From: Nannobrachium achirus | Lineage: Eukaryota; Chordata; Actinopteri; Myctophiformes; Myctophidae | DNA length: 64,000 nt | Direction: 5' to 3' | Assembly: GCA_963921795.1 (NCBI GenBank) | Contig: OY997653.1 | Coordinates: 4,592,522-4,656,521 of the forward strand | In this document: piece by piece, positions 21,322 through 31,909 of the stretch | Position numbering within the stretch: position 1 is the stretch's first letter | Layout of the letters: each line of letters opens with the position of its first letter | Program-made: the position numbers and the translations under genes | Notes under the pieces: generated by a model | Database searches by the model: none | What the model was told of the DNA's origin: nothing | Seen by the model: the letters and a program-made list of their open reading frames with translations, nothing else

Positions 21322-21332
21322 ACGAGCCCCCA
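21322..21332 (-). other. Primer-binding site, tRNA-Pro type
   Basis: On the minus strand TGGGGGCTCGT lies four bases inside the 5' LTR. It is complementary to the 3' end of tRNA-Pro (CGAGCCCCCA). Pairing stops after about 11 bases. Confidence 0.75.
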
Positions 21333-21336
21333 TTAA

Positions 21337-22181
21337 TGTTACATGCCCCAGTCTAGGGGTACAAGGTTATGCAACATTAGTAAGGCAAAGGGTAGGTGGA
21401 AGAAGTATTTTTATTATAACTTCTTTTAGGTGAGTATTTAGGGAACAGTTTACAAAATAATGAATGAATGGAAACACAAAAGGAACAACTTTAACAATAA
21501 ATCAAATGAATAACTACCCTGCAAAGAAAAGAAACAATCAAAATGTACTAATCCTAAACTTATATATTAACCACTAAATAACTAAACTAGACCAAATCAA
21601 AATTACAGGAGATTACTAAACTAACATAACTACACTATTCTAAACTATCAAAAAGGAATCTGTTACAAAAAGCTGGCAGTGGTAGCTACGTGTTAGCTGA
21701 ATGCCACAACCTAGTTGTGGGTTTAAACAAAGTCAAGTTCAAGTTCAAGTTCCCAATGTTCTCAAAGCTCACAAAGTTAAGAATGCTATACGCTAAGCAG
21801 TAAGCAGGTTCTACAACTCTAACATGGCAGAGGGAAACTTCTACAGAGAGTAGCTCCCAAAGCTGCAGCAGCATGTGAGTGACATTATGCAGGTGGACAG
21901 CATGTTTCCCCATGGGCAGGGAGAAACAGACTGACAAGGAGCTCAGGTGTGGCAGCTCTTTTATATGGGAGTCCATCTTGTGATTGGTTCAGGCTGGAGG
22001 AGGGCGTAGCTCTTCATCAGGTTCAGTTCTCCTCCCACTCCACACAAGGCCAAGACCTAAACTGACACTAGTATGAGTATATGTGGACTCCAACCAATAT
22101 TGGGAACAATAGTAACGTAATACTAAGGATAACTAGAAAATAGTAATTTAGAAAAATAGTAAATTACATAGGGATGTAACA
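21337..22181 (-). repeat. LTR (5' LTR of the minus-strand element)
   Basis: This copy matches 18664-19508; the one difference I see is TAGTAATTTAG against TAGTAATATAG. It is followed by the second TCACC. Confidence 0.93.
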
Positions 22182-22186
22182 TCACC

Positions 22187-23604
22187 ATCATTAACACATC
22201 CTTAGCCTCTGGTTCTGTTCCATCACACTTCAAGCAAGCAGTTGTACAACCTCTCCTCAAAAAGCCCAACCTTGACCCCTCCATCCACAATAATTACAGA
22301 CCCATTTCAAAGCTGCCTTTTGTCTCAAAGGTGTTGGAGAAGGTTGTAGCCAACCAGCTTACCTCCCATATGACACACCACAACATCTCAGACAAATTTC
22401 AATCCGGTTTTCGCAAACATCATTCCACTGAATCCGCCCTCCTCAGAGTTTCAAGCGACCTCATGATGTCCGCTGACACTGGGAAGTGCTCCGTTCTGGT
22501 CTTGCTGGATTTGAGCGCGGCTTTTGACACGTCAGTCATGGCATCCTTCTAGATAGGCTCAGGGAGTGGGTGGGCATCACTGGGAGTGCCCTTGACTGGT
22601 TTGCCTAGAAAATTCTCAGTGGCTATGGGCCCCTTTAAATCAGTCCAGGAACCCCTCCTCTGTGGTGTACCTCAGGGGTCTGTACTTGGGCCCCTCCTAT
22701 TTGCCATTTATATGCTCCCCCTAGGTCTCCTCATAAATAAGTTTCCCGGCATTCGCTATCACTGCTATGCAGATGATATACACTTGTACTGCTCCTTCAA
22801 GCCGGATAAACTGGAACAACTAAATGTCCTCCAGGAATGTCTGCTAGCTATTGAAGCCTGGCTGGGAAACAGCCTCCTTCAGTTGAACCCCAATAAGACC
22901 GAGGTGCTGATTGTAGCAGCTGAGAAGAACACTGCCAGAATAGCTGCACACCTGGGGGCCCTCAAGGGTAACGTACGCCCTTATTTGAGAAATCTGGGCG
23001 TGGTCTTTGACCAATCCATGCACTTGGACAATCATGTCAAATCACTCACACGCACCTGTTTCTTTCACCTCAGAAATATTGCAAAACTCCGGACCATCAT
23101 ATCCCACTCGAACTTGAAATGGCTGTACATGCTTTCATCTCATCCAGGCTAGATTACTGTAACTCCATTTTTACCTGTCTCAACAAAACATCCGTTGACA
23201 AATTGCAGCTGGTTCATAACGCTGCTGCCAGGTTAATCACTAGATCCAAAAAGTCATGTCACATCACCCCCATTCTAGCCTCTCTGCACTGGCTCCCGGT
23301 ACACTACAGGATCCACTTCAAAGTCCTCACGTTTACCTACAGAGCAATTCATGGCCCAGCCCCTACGTACATCTCAGAAATGATCCGTCCCACCCCTACC
23401 ACTCGCTCACTCAGATCCGCTGATAAACACCTCCTTGATGTCCCTTGGACAAATCTAGTAACCAAGGGCGACCGAGCCTTTGAGGCCATAGCCCCAAAGC
23501 TCTGGAACGCCCTCCCCCTGGACCTAAACATGGCCCCCTCAGAAGCCTCCTTTAAGAGGCATCTGAAAACACACATGTTCAGACATGCCTTTGGTCACTT
23601 ATAG
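22187..23604 (+). pseudogene. L2-like LINE reverse transcriptase
   Basis: Three frames encode the RT: NYRPISKLPFVSKVLEKV (22290 on), SVLVLLDLSAAFDT (22494), PQGSVLGPLLFAIYM (22670) and the catalytic YADD at 22766-22777. The C-terminal thumb and linker (RLDYCNSIF, HWLPVHYRIHFK, RAFEAIAPKLWNALP) runs to 23604. A frameshift lies near 22545 and another near 23110-23150. The 3' UTR of about 200 bp holds TGTATCTGTAAAGC and AATAAAG before the ATTC tail. Confidence 0.9.
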
Positions 23605-23837
23605 GCATCCTTGTTTTTTACTGTTCTTTTGTATTCCGTGTTACTGTGGGTGTTTTAATTTATTGATGTCTTCTCTGCAACTGTAGAGCTTATTTTTATT
23701 TTATTTTGTATCTCTGCAAGTGTAGAGCTTACTTTTATTGAGTATTGTGTATCTGTAAAGCACTCTGTGCATTCGTGCTGTGAAGATGTGCTATATAAAT
23801 AAAGTTCATTCATTCATTCATTCACAATATACTGATT

Positions 23838-23987
23838 TTACTTACTAGGCTTCACTTTCTTATTGCTTTCCTTTATTTTTCTTCTTGCTCTGAGCTTCAA
23901 ATGTGGAAGCCTGCATAAACAAGCATTTCACCTCACCTTTACTTGTAATTGTGTTATGACAATAAAGTTGATTGATTGATTGATTGA
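23838..23987 (+). pseudogene. LINE-1st copy 3' UTR end
   Basis: This is the final piece of the LINE begun at 3030. It ends TGACAATAAAG followed by (TTGA)n, the usual polyadenylation-like signal and terminal repeat of this LINE group. It directly abuts the TSD of the next hAT element. Confidence 0.75.
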
Positions 23988-23995
23988 ATCACACA

Positions 23996-24783
23996 CAGAG
24001 GCGTAATTTGACCAATATCTAGGGTGTTGCAAGGAATGGAGTTTGTTCACGCACATGAAAAATGTCGGGTTTTATCGGGTTTTGTGTGGTTTTTTTTTTT
24101 TTCAGTTTCGGGTGTGTATTCTCCACACAACAGTCTACCAAGGAGATGCATGTACATGTATAGTTACTATTTGGCATGCAGTCAAGCACATGTACAGTTT
24201 TTACATTATTTCTTTTATAGTTTTACATTTTCCCTTTCATTATAGGTATCACAGTTGCATTAAGAAATTTGGTACAAGAGATATTTGTTTAAGAGGTGCC
24301 AATAAGAATAAACCATTTGATAATCTCTGCTATAATTTCTAAATGGCTACAAAACATGTTGTTTGATGCAGGACAATAATTATTTTAATAACAATAAGGG
24401 AATATCAGTGAATAGCCTAATAATACTTAAAATTTATATTTTTACATTTTAAACCCCTTTTTAATTATCATTTTTCAATTTTCTGAAAAAATAAGTTATT
24501 TTCTTAACATCATTCATTTTCAAGCCTAATATGTGTAAAATTTGAAAGTACAGTTCGGTTATTGCAGGTATGTACAGGTATATATACATAGCCAGACAAC
24601 CAGAGAGAGAGAGACAAGAGACAATCAACTCAATTGTCGCCACCTGGTCTGTGTGAAACCTAGACTCCAGTGAGAAGTTGGTTAATTCTTAAAAAAATCA
24701 TAACTCTTGACAGGAATGGGCTAGAGACTTATTTTTTTTCTTCTAAATGCTCAGAAATGCCGGAGGCCCAAATGACGCCCCTG
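23996..24783. mobile_element. hAT element (CAGAGGCGT ends)
   Basis: The ends CAGAGGCGTAATTTG and CAAATGACGCCCCTG are inverted repeats. The flanks ATCACACA (23988-23995 and 24784-24791) are a perfect 8-bp TSD. The 788-bp interior has no transposase. The same ends occur at 29711-30292 and 50632-50835. Confidence 0.9.
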
Positions 24784-24791
24784 ATCACACA

Positions 24792-25465
24792 TGTGGAATA
24801 AACAATCAGCATTCAAATGGCAGCATTTTAAAATTAATTCATAATTCATTGAAAATTGCTTTTTACTGGGTCATTTGAGGGATCATGGAGTGTGCCTTTT
24901 TGACAGTTGAACAAAATTCAGATGCTTGGAAGCTTTTAAATAAACATGTATCTCTTTTTTTTTTTCTCTTTCCAGGTGCAAGTCAAGTGGAAGCCCTGTG
25001 AAACATGGTTAGTAATGTATAATGTTCAATGTTTGAAATATGTAATTCTAATGTGGAATTCCAAATGTATAACTTAAATCTGGCAGGTTGACAACCTCAA
25101 AGTCACATTTGTTCTGTTCACAGTTCACCTGTTGAACAAACGCACAGTTACTAATTTTAAGGATCTTTTTTTAGGCCAAGGCACTTTAGGACCACTGCAC
25201 AGTGCTGTATGTGTCATCGTCTATTGTATTTTCAATATGTATCAAATGTATCTCTTCGAATATTTATAACATGTAAGCTGCCATGTGTAATAGGGGTGGG
25301 CAATATAATCGATATCGCAATACATTGCGATAGTTTATTTGCCAATACTGTATACTTCAGGCCGTAGTATCGCAATATTTTGAGGAAAATAAAATATGTT
25401 CCCATGCATAGGAACCAATGGTAGAAGTCCAGTCCAGACACTCCACCGCCGCTAGATTCACTGTA
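24792..25465. other. No gene; MITE-like fragment near 25290
   Basis: AT-rich sequence. GGGGTGGGCAATATAATCGATAT near 25294 resembles the end of a common vertebrate MITE family. No other structure was seen. Confidence 0.4.
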
Positions 25466-26504
25466 CACTGTAAAAAAGGACTCTTTTGCCGAGTAGTATT
25501 TAAACAATATATGAAGTGAAATATACTCAATATAATTGCGTCCTTGATTTTGTGGCTATTATTTGAGTTAAGATTAAATAAAAATATCTCTAATTGGAAT
25601 CCACTCATTCTATTTAAATAAAATATAATGATTCTGAGAATGATACTTGAATGTAACTCAATTTTATTGAGTAGTTTTTAAGGGTGAAATCATTCTGAGA
25701 ATATTGTTTGAATCCAACTCAATTTTATTAAGTACTTTTTACAGATCTGAGTAGTGACTCCAGCCCTTTCCCTTGATTGGTCAAATAAGTTGGTCACATG
25801 TTATGCAAAGCATGCTGGGAAAAGCATTTGTCTAGGATTTCAGGGACATTTTTAAGCTTTGGGGAGCTAAAAATGCTAAATGTATCATACCCATGTGTCT
25901 GCCTTGGCAAGCTGACTGTCATATGTCAGAATTTTATTTGTGAGTATTTGAGCTTAAAACCCTAACCTTAACCGCTATGCTGCTAGTTTAAGGTTGAGCT
26001 CCATCACCCTAATTAATGTTGTTGCATATCTATTTTATCTATGCACCTGTATTTTGATATTGTAAAACTTGGAACAAATCCTCTGGGAAGAAAACCTGAA
26101 ACCAAACTCCTTATGTTAATATCATATAATATTAGCATGGTCATTCTCCAGACCATGCTAATCTTATCTGTATCGTTCCATTCTTAGCACTGGCAATTTT
26201 AGTTTCATTTTGAATCTACTCAATATTAATACGTTGAACCAACTTAAAATGTATGAGTACTATTTACACAAAACTAGGTTAACTTAATATTTTTGACTAG
26301 TATGAACTCAATATTTTTACTTAAGTTTTACTTAATTTAGTTAAGTTTCAATTTAAGTTACCCATACTAAATGCATTACATCAAATTATATAATATGAGT
26401 TAGATTTACTTAATTTCAAGCCAATAATATTTACTCAATGAAATTGAGTGTAAATAGTTGCCATAATTTAATTAAGTAGTTCTTGTGTAATTGTTTTTAC
26501 AGTG
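25466..26504. mobile_element. DNA transposon remnant, CACTGTAAAAA ends
   Basis: The left end CACTGTAAAAAAGG and the right end TTTTTACAGTG are inverted. The interior is rich in ACTCAAT/ACTTAA motifs and encodes nothing. No clear TSD is visible. Confidence 0.6.
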
Positions 26505-27010
26505 ATAATAGCTACTGTAACTTCCCTTTGGAATTTATCAATCTTTACCAATCTTAATCCTAGTGTAACATACAATAGCAAGGTAATACATAAATGCATA
26601 CACATCTAATGCATAGAAATAGTAATTTAAGAAAAACATGGGTAGACCAAACAGCTATTCTGTAAAAAGAACTTTATGAAAAACAAACCAATGCTAGCTA
26701 AATGTCATGTATGGTCAGTGAGGGTAGATGAGTTCTACGGTAAGTGTTATGGGGCCGGGCTAAGTTGAAGAAGTGAGTCTTCAGACCAGGGATTGTCTGG
26801 TCTTTACTGATGGAACCTACTTTTGATTATGACATGAGTAACATTGTTTTTTTTTCTTTTTCTTCAACAGCCATACTACATGGGCTCCTACTTGGGAGCC
26901 AAAGAGGTTCTTCGTGGCATGACCACGCGCTGGGGAACTGGAACCTTCCTTTAAAACCAATGGGGCATCACCACAGCAAGACACTCGTGTGAGGGGGTTC
27001 CTCATGTGAC
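26505..27010. other. No recognisable gene
   Basis: I see only AT-rich sequence and, from 26860, a moderately GC-rich stretch (GGAGCCAAAGAGGTTCTTCG) joined to the next LINE. No feature can be supported. Confidence 0.4.
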
Positions 27011-28177
27011 ATGACCTTGAGTCATGTCTATCTAGAGATGTGGCCTTGTGGTGTCCCCCAAGGCTCTATCTTAGGTCCATTACTCTTCCTATTATATATG
27101 CTGCCGCTAGGGTCTATTTTTAACAAACACAACATCTCATTTCATTCCTACGCCGATGATGTCCAGATCTATTTACCCATCAAAACAAATTCCATTAACT
27201 CTTTTCAGTCTCTGCTCGCCTGCGTAGATGATGTTAAAACTTGGATGGACACAAACTTCTTGACCCTAAATGAAAATAAAACTGAAATCGTACTATTTGG
27301 CCTTGACACTAACTCACCCTGCACTATCCCAGACTCTCTCTCCCCATATATCCGCCCATCTGCCAAAAACTTAGGTGTCACTTTCGATAGTGCCTTTAAA
27401 TTCACCCAACACATCAGTTCCGTTGTAAAAACTAGCTTCTTTCAACTTCATCTACTGGCCAAAGTTAAACAATATCTCCCCCGTCATCAATTAGAGATGG
27501 CTATTCACGCGTTCGTCTCAAGTAGACTTGACTACTGCAATTCTTTGTACACTGGTATTGAGCAGACATCACTCAAGCGTCTGCAACTTGTCCAAAATGC
27601 AGCAGCCCGCCTTCTCACAGGCACAAAAAGGCGCGACCACATTACCCCTGTCCTCGCCTCCCTCCATTGGCTCCCCGTAAACCTTAGAATTGACTTTAAG
27701 ACGTATTTATTTATCTATAAATCATTAAATGGGCTGGCTCCAGCCTACTTATCCGCACTTGTAGAACCCTATACCCCAGCGAGGGCCTTAAGGTCTGCTG
27801 ACCAGCATCTGTTGGTAGTTCCCACCAACAAATTTAAAAAGAGTAGGGGTGACCGTTCCTTCACAGCCACAGCCCCTCGGCTTTGGAATAGCTTGCCTAT
27901 CCATATCAGATTGGCACAGTCGATTGGGACTTTTAAAACCTTATTAAAAACTTACCTTTTTTCCTTAGCGTTTAATGGCACCTAAATGCTTACATTCAGC
28001 ATGTCGATATTCTTTTTATTAGCTTCCTGCTGTTGTTTCCCTTGTTTTGCTGTTTGTTGCTTTAAACTGTTTACTTTCTGCTTGCATTGTTTTTGTTTTT
28101 ACCTGTACAGCACTTTGGTTCAGCTTGACTGTTTGTAAACGTGCTATATAAATAAAATTTGATTTGATTTGATTTGA
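27011..28177 (+). pseudogene. CR1/L2-like LINE, 5' truncated
   Basis: A single open frame to 27985 encodes the C-terminal half of a reverse transcriptase: GVPQGSILGPLLFLLYM, the catalytic YADD (27149-27160), LGVTFDSAFKFTQHI and the C-terminal RLDYCNSLY, HWLPVNLRIDFKTY, RSFTATAPRLWNSLP. It begins in the fingers region, so the palm N-terminus and endonuclease are missing. After a 3' UTR of about 170 bp it ends in (GATTT)n. The frame has no stops, so the copy is fairly young, yet truncated and inactive. Confidence 0.9.
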
Positions 28178-28557
28178 TAGAGATGGGACGATATAAAAAC
28201 ATTCATATCAAATTTATTGTGACCAAAGAAATCGTGATTTACGATATTGTCACGATAATCAAAATATCCCAAACATCCATTATCATCCTGGGGTGGAATG
28301 TTGGCTAGATCTACAAGCTCACAATGCGTCGCAATGCGACACGTAGAGCTTGTAGGTTGACATTTTTGGACATTAAATAGTGGGAAAAATCAAGTACGTA
28401 CGTATATTATATGTACATTTTACCAATTATAGAGGGTTTAATAAAAGGTGAATTGATCCCAGCGCATGACGGAGAACTATATCACGATTAATTAAATCTT
28501 CATGTGAGTTTTTTTTAATCACGAAAAATGATAATATCTCATATCGTCCCATCCCTA
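28178..28557. mobile_element. MITE (TAGRGATGGGACGATAT ends)
   Basis: The ends TAGAGATGGGACGATAT and ATATCGTCCCATCCCTA are inverted. The interior is AT-rich and holds a hairpin unit at 28306. It probably belongs to hAT; the TSD is hidden by the LINE tail repeat. Confidence 0.75.
28306..28355. repeat. GATCTACAAGCTCACAA-type hairpin unit
   Basis: AGATCTACAAGCTCACAATGC is mirrored by AGAGCTTGTAGG. The centre GTCGCAATGCGAC is itself self-complementary. Confidence 0.75.
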
Positions 28558-28639
28558 GTCATGTCACATGTATTAAAGTATTAATACCGGGAAGTAGAAA
28601 TACTCTAGCCCCACTCCAGCATCAGAAAACAAGTGAAAT

Positions 28640-29075
28640 GGCCTACTGCAAGAGGTGGAGAGACTGAAGAGAAGCCTGCAGGAGGCAGAGCAAGCTTTTT
28701 ATGTCGAACATCTACAGCTGCTCAACATAAGAAACGTGTTGTCTTCGCCCGAAGAGGCTGCAGCCACCTCTCTGTCAGTGTCAGCAGACTCTGCACCTCT
28801 CAGCAGACTCTCCACTGGGTACTCCATACCCAGTCTAGACCCGCCCCTGTACCCAGACCCGGCCAAACAGGACAAATTTGCCACTGGCAGGAACCCTGGA
28901 CGCAGATTTTTCAGAAGCCCATATGAAGATACAGCTCCCCTTTTCTGGGCAAAAATGATGCCCAGAGCTCCAGCATGCAGGGCCAGATTTGTTCTTAGCC
29001 CATATGCCGTGGACTGTTTTTATTGTATTACATTTATTAATGTGTTTTACATATTTTGCTATTTTTTGACCTGAA
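28640..29075 (+). pseudogene. Exon-like coiled-coil sequence, unidentified
   Basis: A frame reads EVERLKRSLQEAEQAFYVEH followed by an acidic and Ser/Pro-rich stretch. It is preceded by an acceptor-like CTACTGCAAG. The N-terminal part is typical coiled coil. I do not recognise the protein. The frame runs out into non-coding sequence near 29030. A further exon-like stretch (29630-29710) is cut by a hAT element. It may be a processed or partial gene copy. Confidence 0.3.
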
Positions 29076-29262
29076 AACGTTGGAAATGTTTTTCAAGCAC
29101 TTTTGCCCATGCAGAAGGTAAGGGGTGTGTCTCATTTCGGTTTAATATAGCCAAATGATAACGATAAGGAAAAATGCACTATAGGTTCATTATAATTTCC
29201 TATAGAATTTAATGTTTATTTAATGCCATCATGCCCAGGTAGCTTATAAAACACACAGAATA

Positions 29263-29263
<1 letters not shown>

Positions 29264-29349
<86 letters not shown>
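29264..29349. repeat. (GT)n microsatellite with GAGT tail
   Basis: About 43 GT dinucleotides, followed by GAGTGAGTGAGT and GAGAGA runs to about 29395. Confidence 0.98.
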
Positions 29350-29351
<2 letters not shown>

Positions 29352-29710
29352 AGTGAGTGAGTGAGTGAGTGAGTGAGAGAGAGGGAGAGAGAGAAAAGAT
29401 ATTCCATGTTATGTGCTTAATTTAAGGCGTTTATACTGCAGCCAAGACACCCTTTGCTAGCCTTGAACTTTAGGTTCTTAGCTTCTGGCTTTGGAATGTG
29501 TGCATGTCTGCAGACGTTCAACATTGTAGTATAATCGCAGCCATATCGCCTTCGCCGTCCCGTCTCTCCTACCAATGTGGACGAGGCAGCGTCTGATACA
29601 TGACCGTATCTTTTTAAACATGTTTCAGGTGAGAAGCTGTCCAAGCAGCAACTCCAACATCAAGAAGCTGCGTGTGAAGGAGAAGGACAGCGACCCCCAG
29701 GACCATCAAA

Positions 29711-30292
29711 CAGTGGCGTCAGTTCAGCAAAAGCTAGGGTATGGCAAAGATGGGGTCCTCATGGAAAAGAGGCATTACATTTTGTATAACACGGTTCTAT
29801 TGTGAAAATAGCAGATCTACATGCTCACAACAACTCGTGCAGCGAGGCGTTGTGAGCACGTAGATCGGCTATTTTCACAATGTCTGAAAAAAAAAAACGA
29901 GTTTTACACAGATTTCCACGGTTTCTTGGGCTGGATATGGCAGACTGGAATGGTTGTTCAAGTGCAGCTAAACTTGGCATGTTAGTAAACATGCCACAAT
30001 TAACAATAATGCATTGCACCCGTGCAGCTGACCTGCGGAACCTGGGAATATACCATTTTGTCAAGATGGGGAGAAAACAAGTGTGGAGAATATAATGATA
30101 ATACCTTGTTAAAATTACAATTTTGTTACATTTTGCATTTGTAGTTATTTTACTGTAATTTTACAACATAATAACCAGCACAGATAGACAAAGAGACATT
30201 CATGGATTTATATTTAAAAGTAACTTTTATTTTCGCCCTGGACCCAGGGTATGGCAGCTGCATACCCCTGCCATACCCAATTGACGCCCCTG
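29711..30292. mobile_element. hAT element (CAGTGGCGTCAGTT ends)
   Basis: The ends CAGTGGCGTCAGTT and AATTGACGCCCCTG are inverted. The flanks CCATCAAA (29703-29710 and 30293-30300) are a perfect 8-bp TSD. The 582-bp interior includes TATGGCA motifs and a hairpin unit at 29799-29881, and has no transposase. Confidence 0.92.
29799..29881. repeat. Hairpin unit, most complete copy
   Basis: The arms ATTGTGAAAATAGCAGATC... and ...GATCGGCTATTTTCACAAT pair over about 32 bp with few mismatches, around a variable centre (AACTCGTGCAGCGAGGCG). Confidence 0.85.
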
Positions 30293-30479
30293 CCATCAAA
30301 CAGAGCAGAAGAATCAAAACGGATCTGCAGCAGGTGTTTGATCCGCCTCAGCCCTATAAACTTATAGTCCTCCAAAATGTGTGAAGTGGAAGGAAAGAAT
30401 CAATCTGTCAATCTGGGACACAGAGGTGGAGTGATAGCCCTCTCAATTTTATATTCTGTTCTATCTAAAGATTGGAGCT

Positions 30480-30710
30480 GGGAATGTTGAGTGTACAAAG
30501 AGATATGTCTCTATGATTGGGCAAGTGTATGACCTGCTCCACCTAATCTGGAAAACATGCCACTTAGGCCCCAAAACAATGAGGGAATTCACAGCACTGG
30601 GAGCTGAAATCAGAGTCACAGTGAATGCACAGATTGGAGTGAAAGGGACCAGTTGGCTGTCTCTTGTGTCCCGGAGTTTGAGCACCTTCCTAAAACCAGG
30701 GAAGGGTGAC
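30480..30710 (+). pseudogene. hAT-transposase-like (ZNF862-like) fragment
   Basis: One frame reads VYDLLHLIWKTCHLGPKTMR and then GVKGTSWLSLVSRSLSTFL. The pattern GTxWL...R.L..FL resembles the central part of hAT-derived proteins of the ZNF862/KIAA1586 kind. It ends at a donor-like GGGAAG|GGTGAC. It is too short to be certain. Confidence 0.35.
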
Positions 30711-30899
30711 AATCCACACGACGTTTTGAAAGTATTACGTTTATGTGGACATTATTACAACTGAAATTAACATTTATTAGCTTAGTTAAGTCGGAGAGTT
30801 AAGTCGGCCTGACGGAGAGGCAGCGCTGTGCGGGAGACTCGCAACGCTATAAACTTTACAAACTCTGATTGTGCTTATAGTTGGCTGCTATAAGTATAA

Positions 30900-31400
30900 A
30901 GACAACGTGATTAAGATGCCGCCAAAGAAGAACCTGACAGAGGAGGAAGGTGGGGAAATAAAAGACTCGACTTCTTATCGGCCGAAGTCGCGGCTATCAA
31001 AGAGCAGCAGCAAACTATCATGAATCTGGTGCTGAAGGTTCAGCAACTAAAAGCTCAAAGTGTTGAGAAGGACAGGCGAATTCGCTTCTTGGAAAACAGA
31101 GTGTTGGATCTAGAGCAATACAGAAGAATCAACAATGTGATTGTCACTGGGCTCCAGATCAAACCCAGGTCGTATGCTAAGGCGGCTGCGGCGACAGTGA
31201 ACAATGGGAATCATGAGCCTAGCGAGCAGGATACCATTTCTGTGGAGAATCAGGTTGCCGATTTCCTTAAAACCAAGGGGATTGACATGGATTGCGACGG
31301 CATTGAGGCCTGATGATGCTGTTTATGAATAACAAAGGGATAGGATTAAATACGTTTTATACTTCATCCTACTCCTTTTTGAACATGTATTTGCAGTTGC
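30900..31400 (+). pseudogene. LINE ORF1 remnant plus 3' UTR
   Basis: From ATGCCGCCAAAGAAG (30916) a broken frame gives a coiled-coil segment (LVLKVQQLKAQSVEKDRRI, LENRVLDLEQYRRINNVIV) and the start of an RRM-like domain (NQVADFLKTKGIDMDCDGIE). It then jumps to a LINE-type 3' UTR (GGATTAAATACGTTTTATAC...). The whole RT ORF is absent. This ORF1 type is very common in teleosts. A frameshift lies near 30960-31020. Confidence 0.65.
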
Positions 31401-31900
31401 CTGGAAGGCTTATTCTTATTAGTGGCCAAGCCACGTTGATATTGTACTTCGTCATTATTATTCCGCCACTTTTTCTCTGGTGGCATGACCGTGCAGTTGC
31501 TTTTTACGAAACTCAGCAGTATGGTAGAGGACTATGCGAAACAGCTAAATCACGAAGCTTGCAACAATTGACCAAAGGGTGGCGCTGTAGTTAGGAAAAT
31601 GCAAACTTTGAATAGGTATAGCTCATGCTCTGTTTGAGATACAGCCATGAAACCTGTATACATTTATGCGTCCCCTCATGTCGAACAACTTTTACACTCT
31701 GACTTTTGACCTCTGACCTTTAGTTCTCCCACCATTTTGAATCATACGAAAAACTCTAAAAATCTATCTTCTAGGATTTTCGCGCCACGTCTGGTCGTTA
31801 TTTTTTAATAATTCACTGAATATTGCAGATTTATGCAAATTATTCTTCTGCCTCTAAATCATACATGCAAAGTGACACATTCATGGCATTTGGCAAGGGG
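31401..31900. other. No gene; ends in poly-G run
   Basis: There is no supported coding sequence. A run of about 19 G lies at 31897-31915, just before the recombinase-like exon. Confidence 0.5.
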
Positions 31901-31909
31901 GGGGGGGGG

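Larger units (their letters stand above)
18664..22181 (-). mobile_element. Non-autonomous Gypsy-like LTR element
   Basis: Two 845-bp LTRs (18664-19508 and 21337-22181) begin TG and end CA and differ at one visible base. A perfect 5-bp TSD, TCACC, flanks the element (18659-18663 and 22182-22186). Orientation is minus: the primer-binding site follows the 21337 LTR and the polypurine tract precedes the 19508 LTR. The 1.83-kb interior encodes only the N-terminal part of a gag-like protein. Pol is absent, so any mobility needs proteins in trans. The near-identical LTRs imply a very recent insertion. Confidence 0.93.
18597..23823 (+). mobile_element. L2-like LINE, 5' truncated, split by LTR element
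   Basis: The element starts inside the RT (reading frame VGPSLVTI near 18640) and continues after the LTR element at 22187. It ends in a (ATTC)n tail (about 23808-23823), the usual L2 3' end. A 14-bp target duplication flanks it (18583-18596 and 23824-23837). Removing the LTR element and one TCACC copy makes the RT frame continuous across the junction. Confidence 0.85.

Noticed and set aside
24960..25010. Small exon after TCTCTTTCCAG
   Set aside because: The polypyrimidine tract is good, but only about 30 bp follow before a GT and no partner exons were seen.
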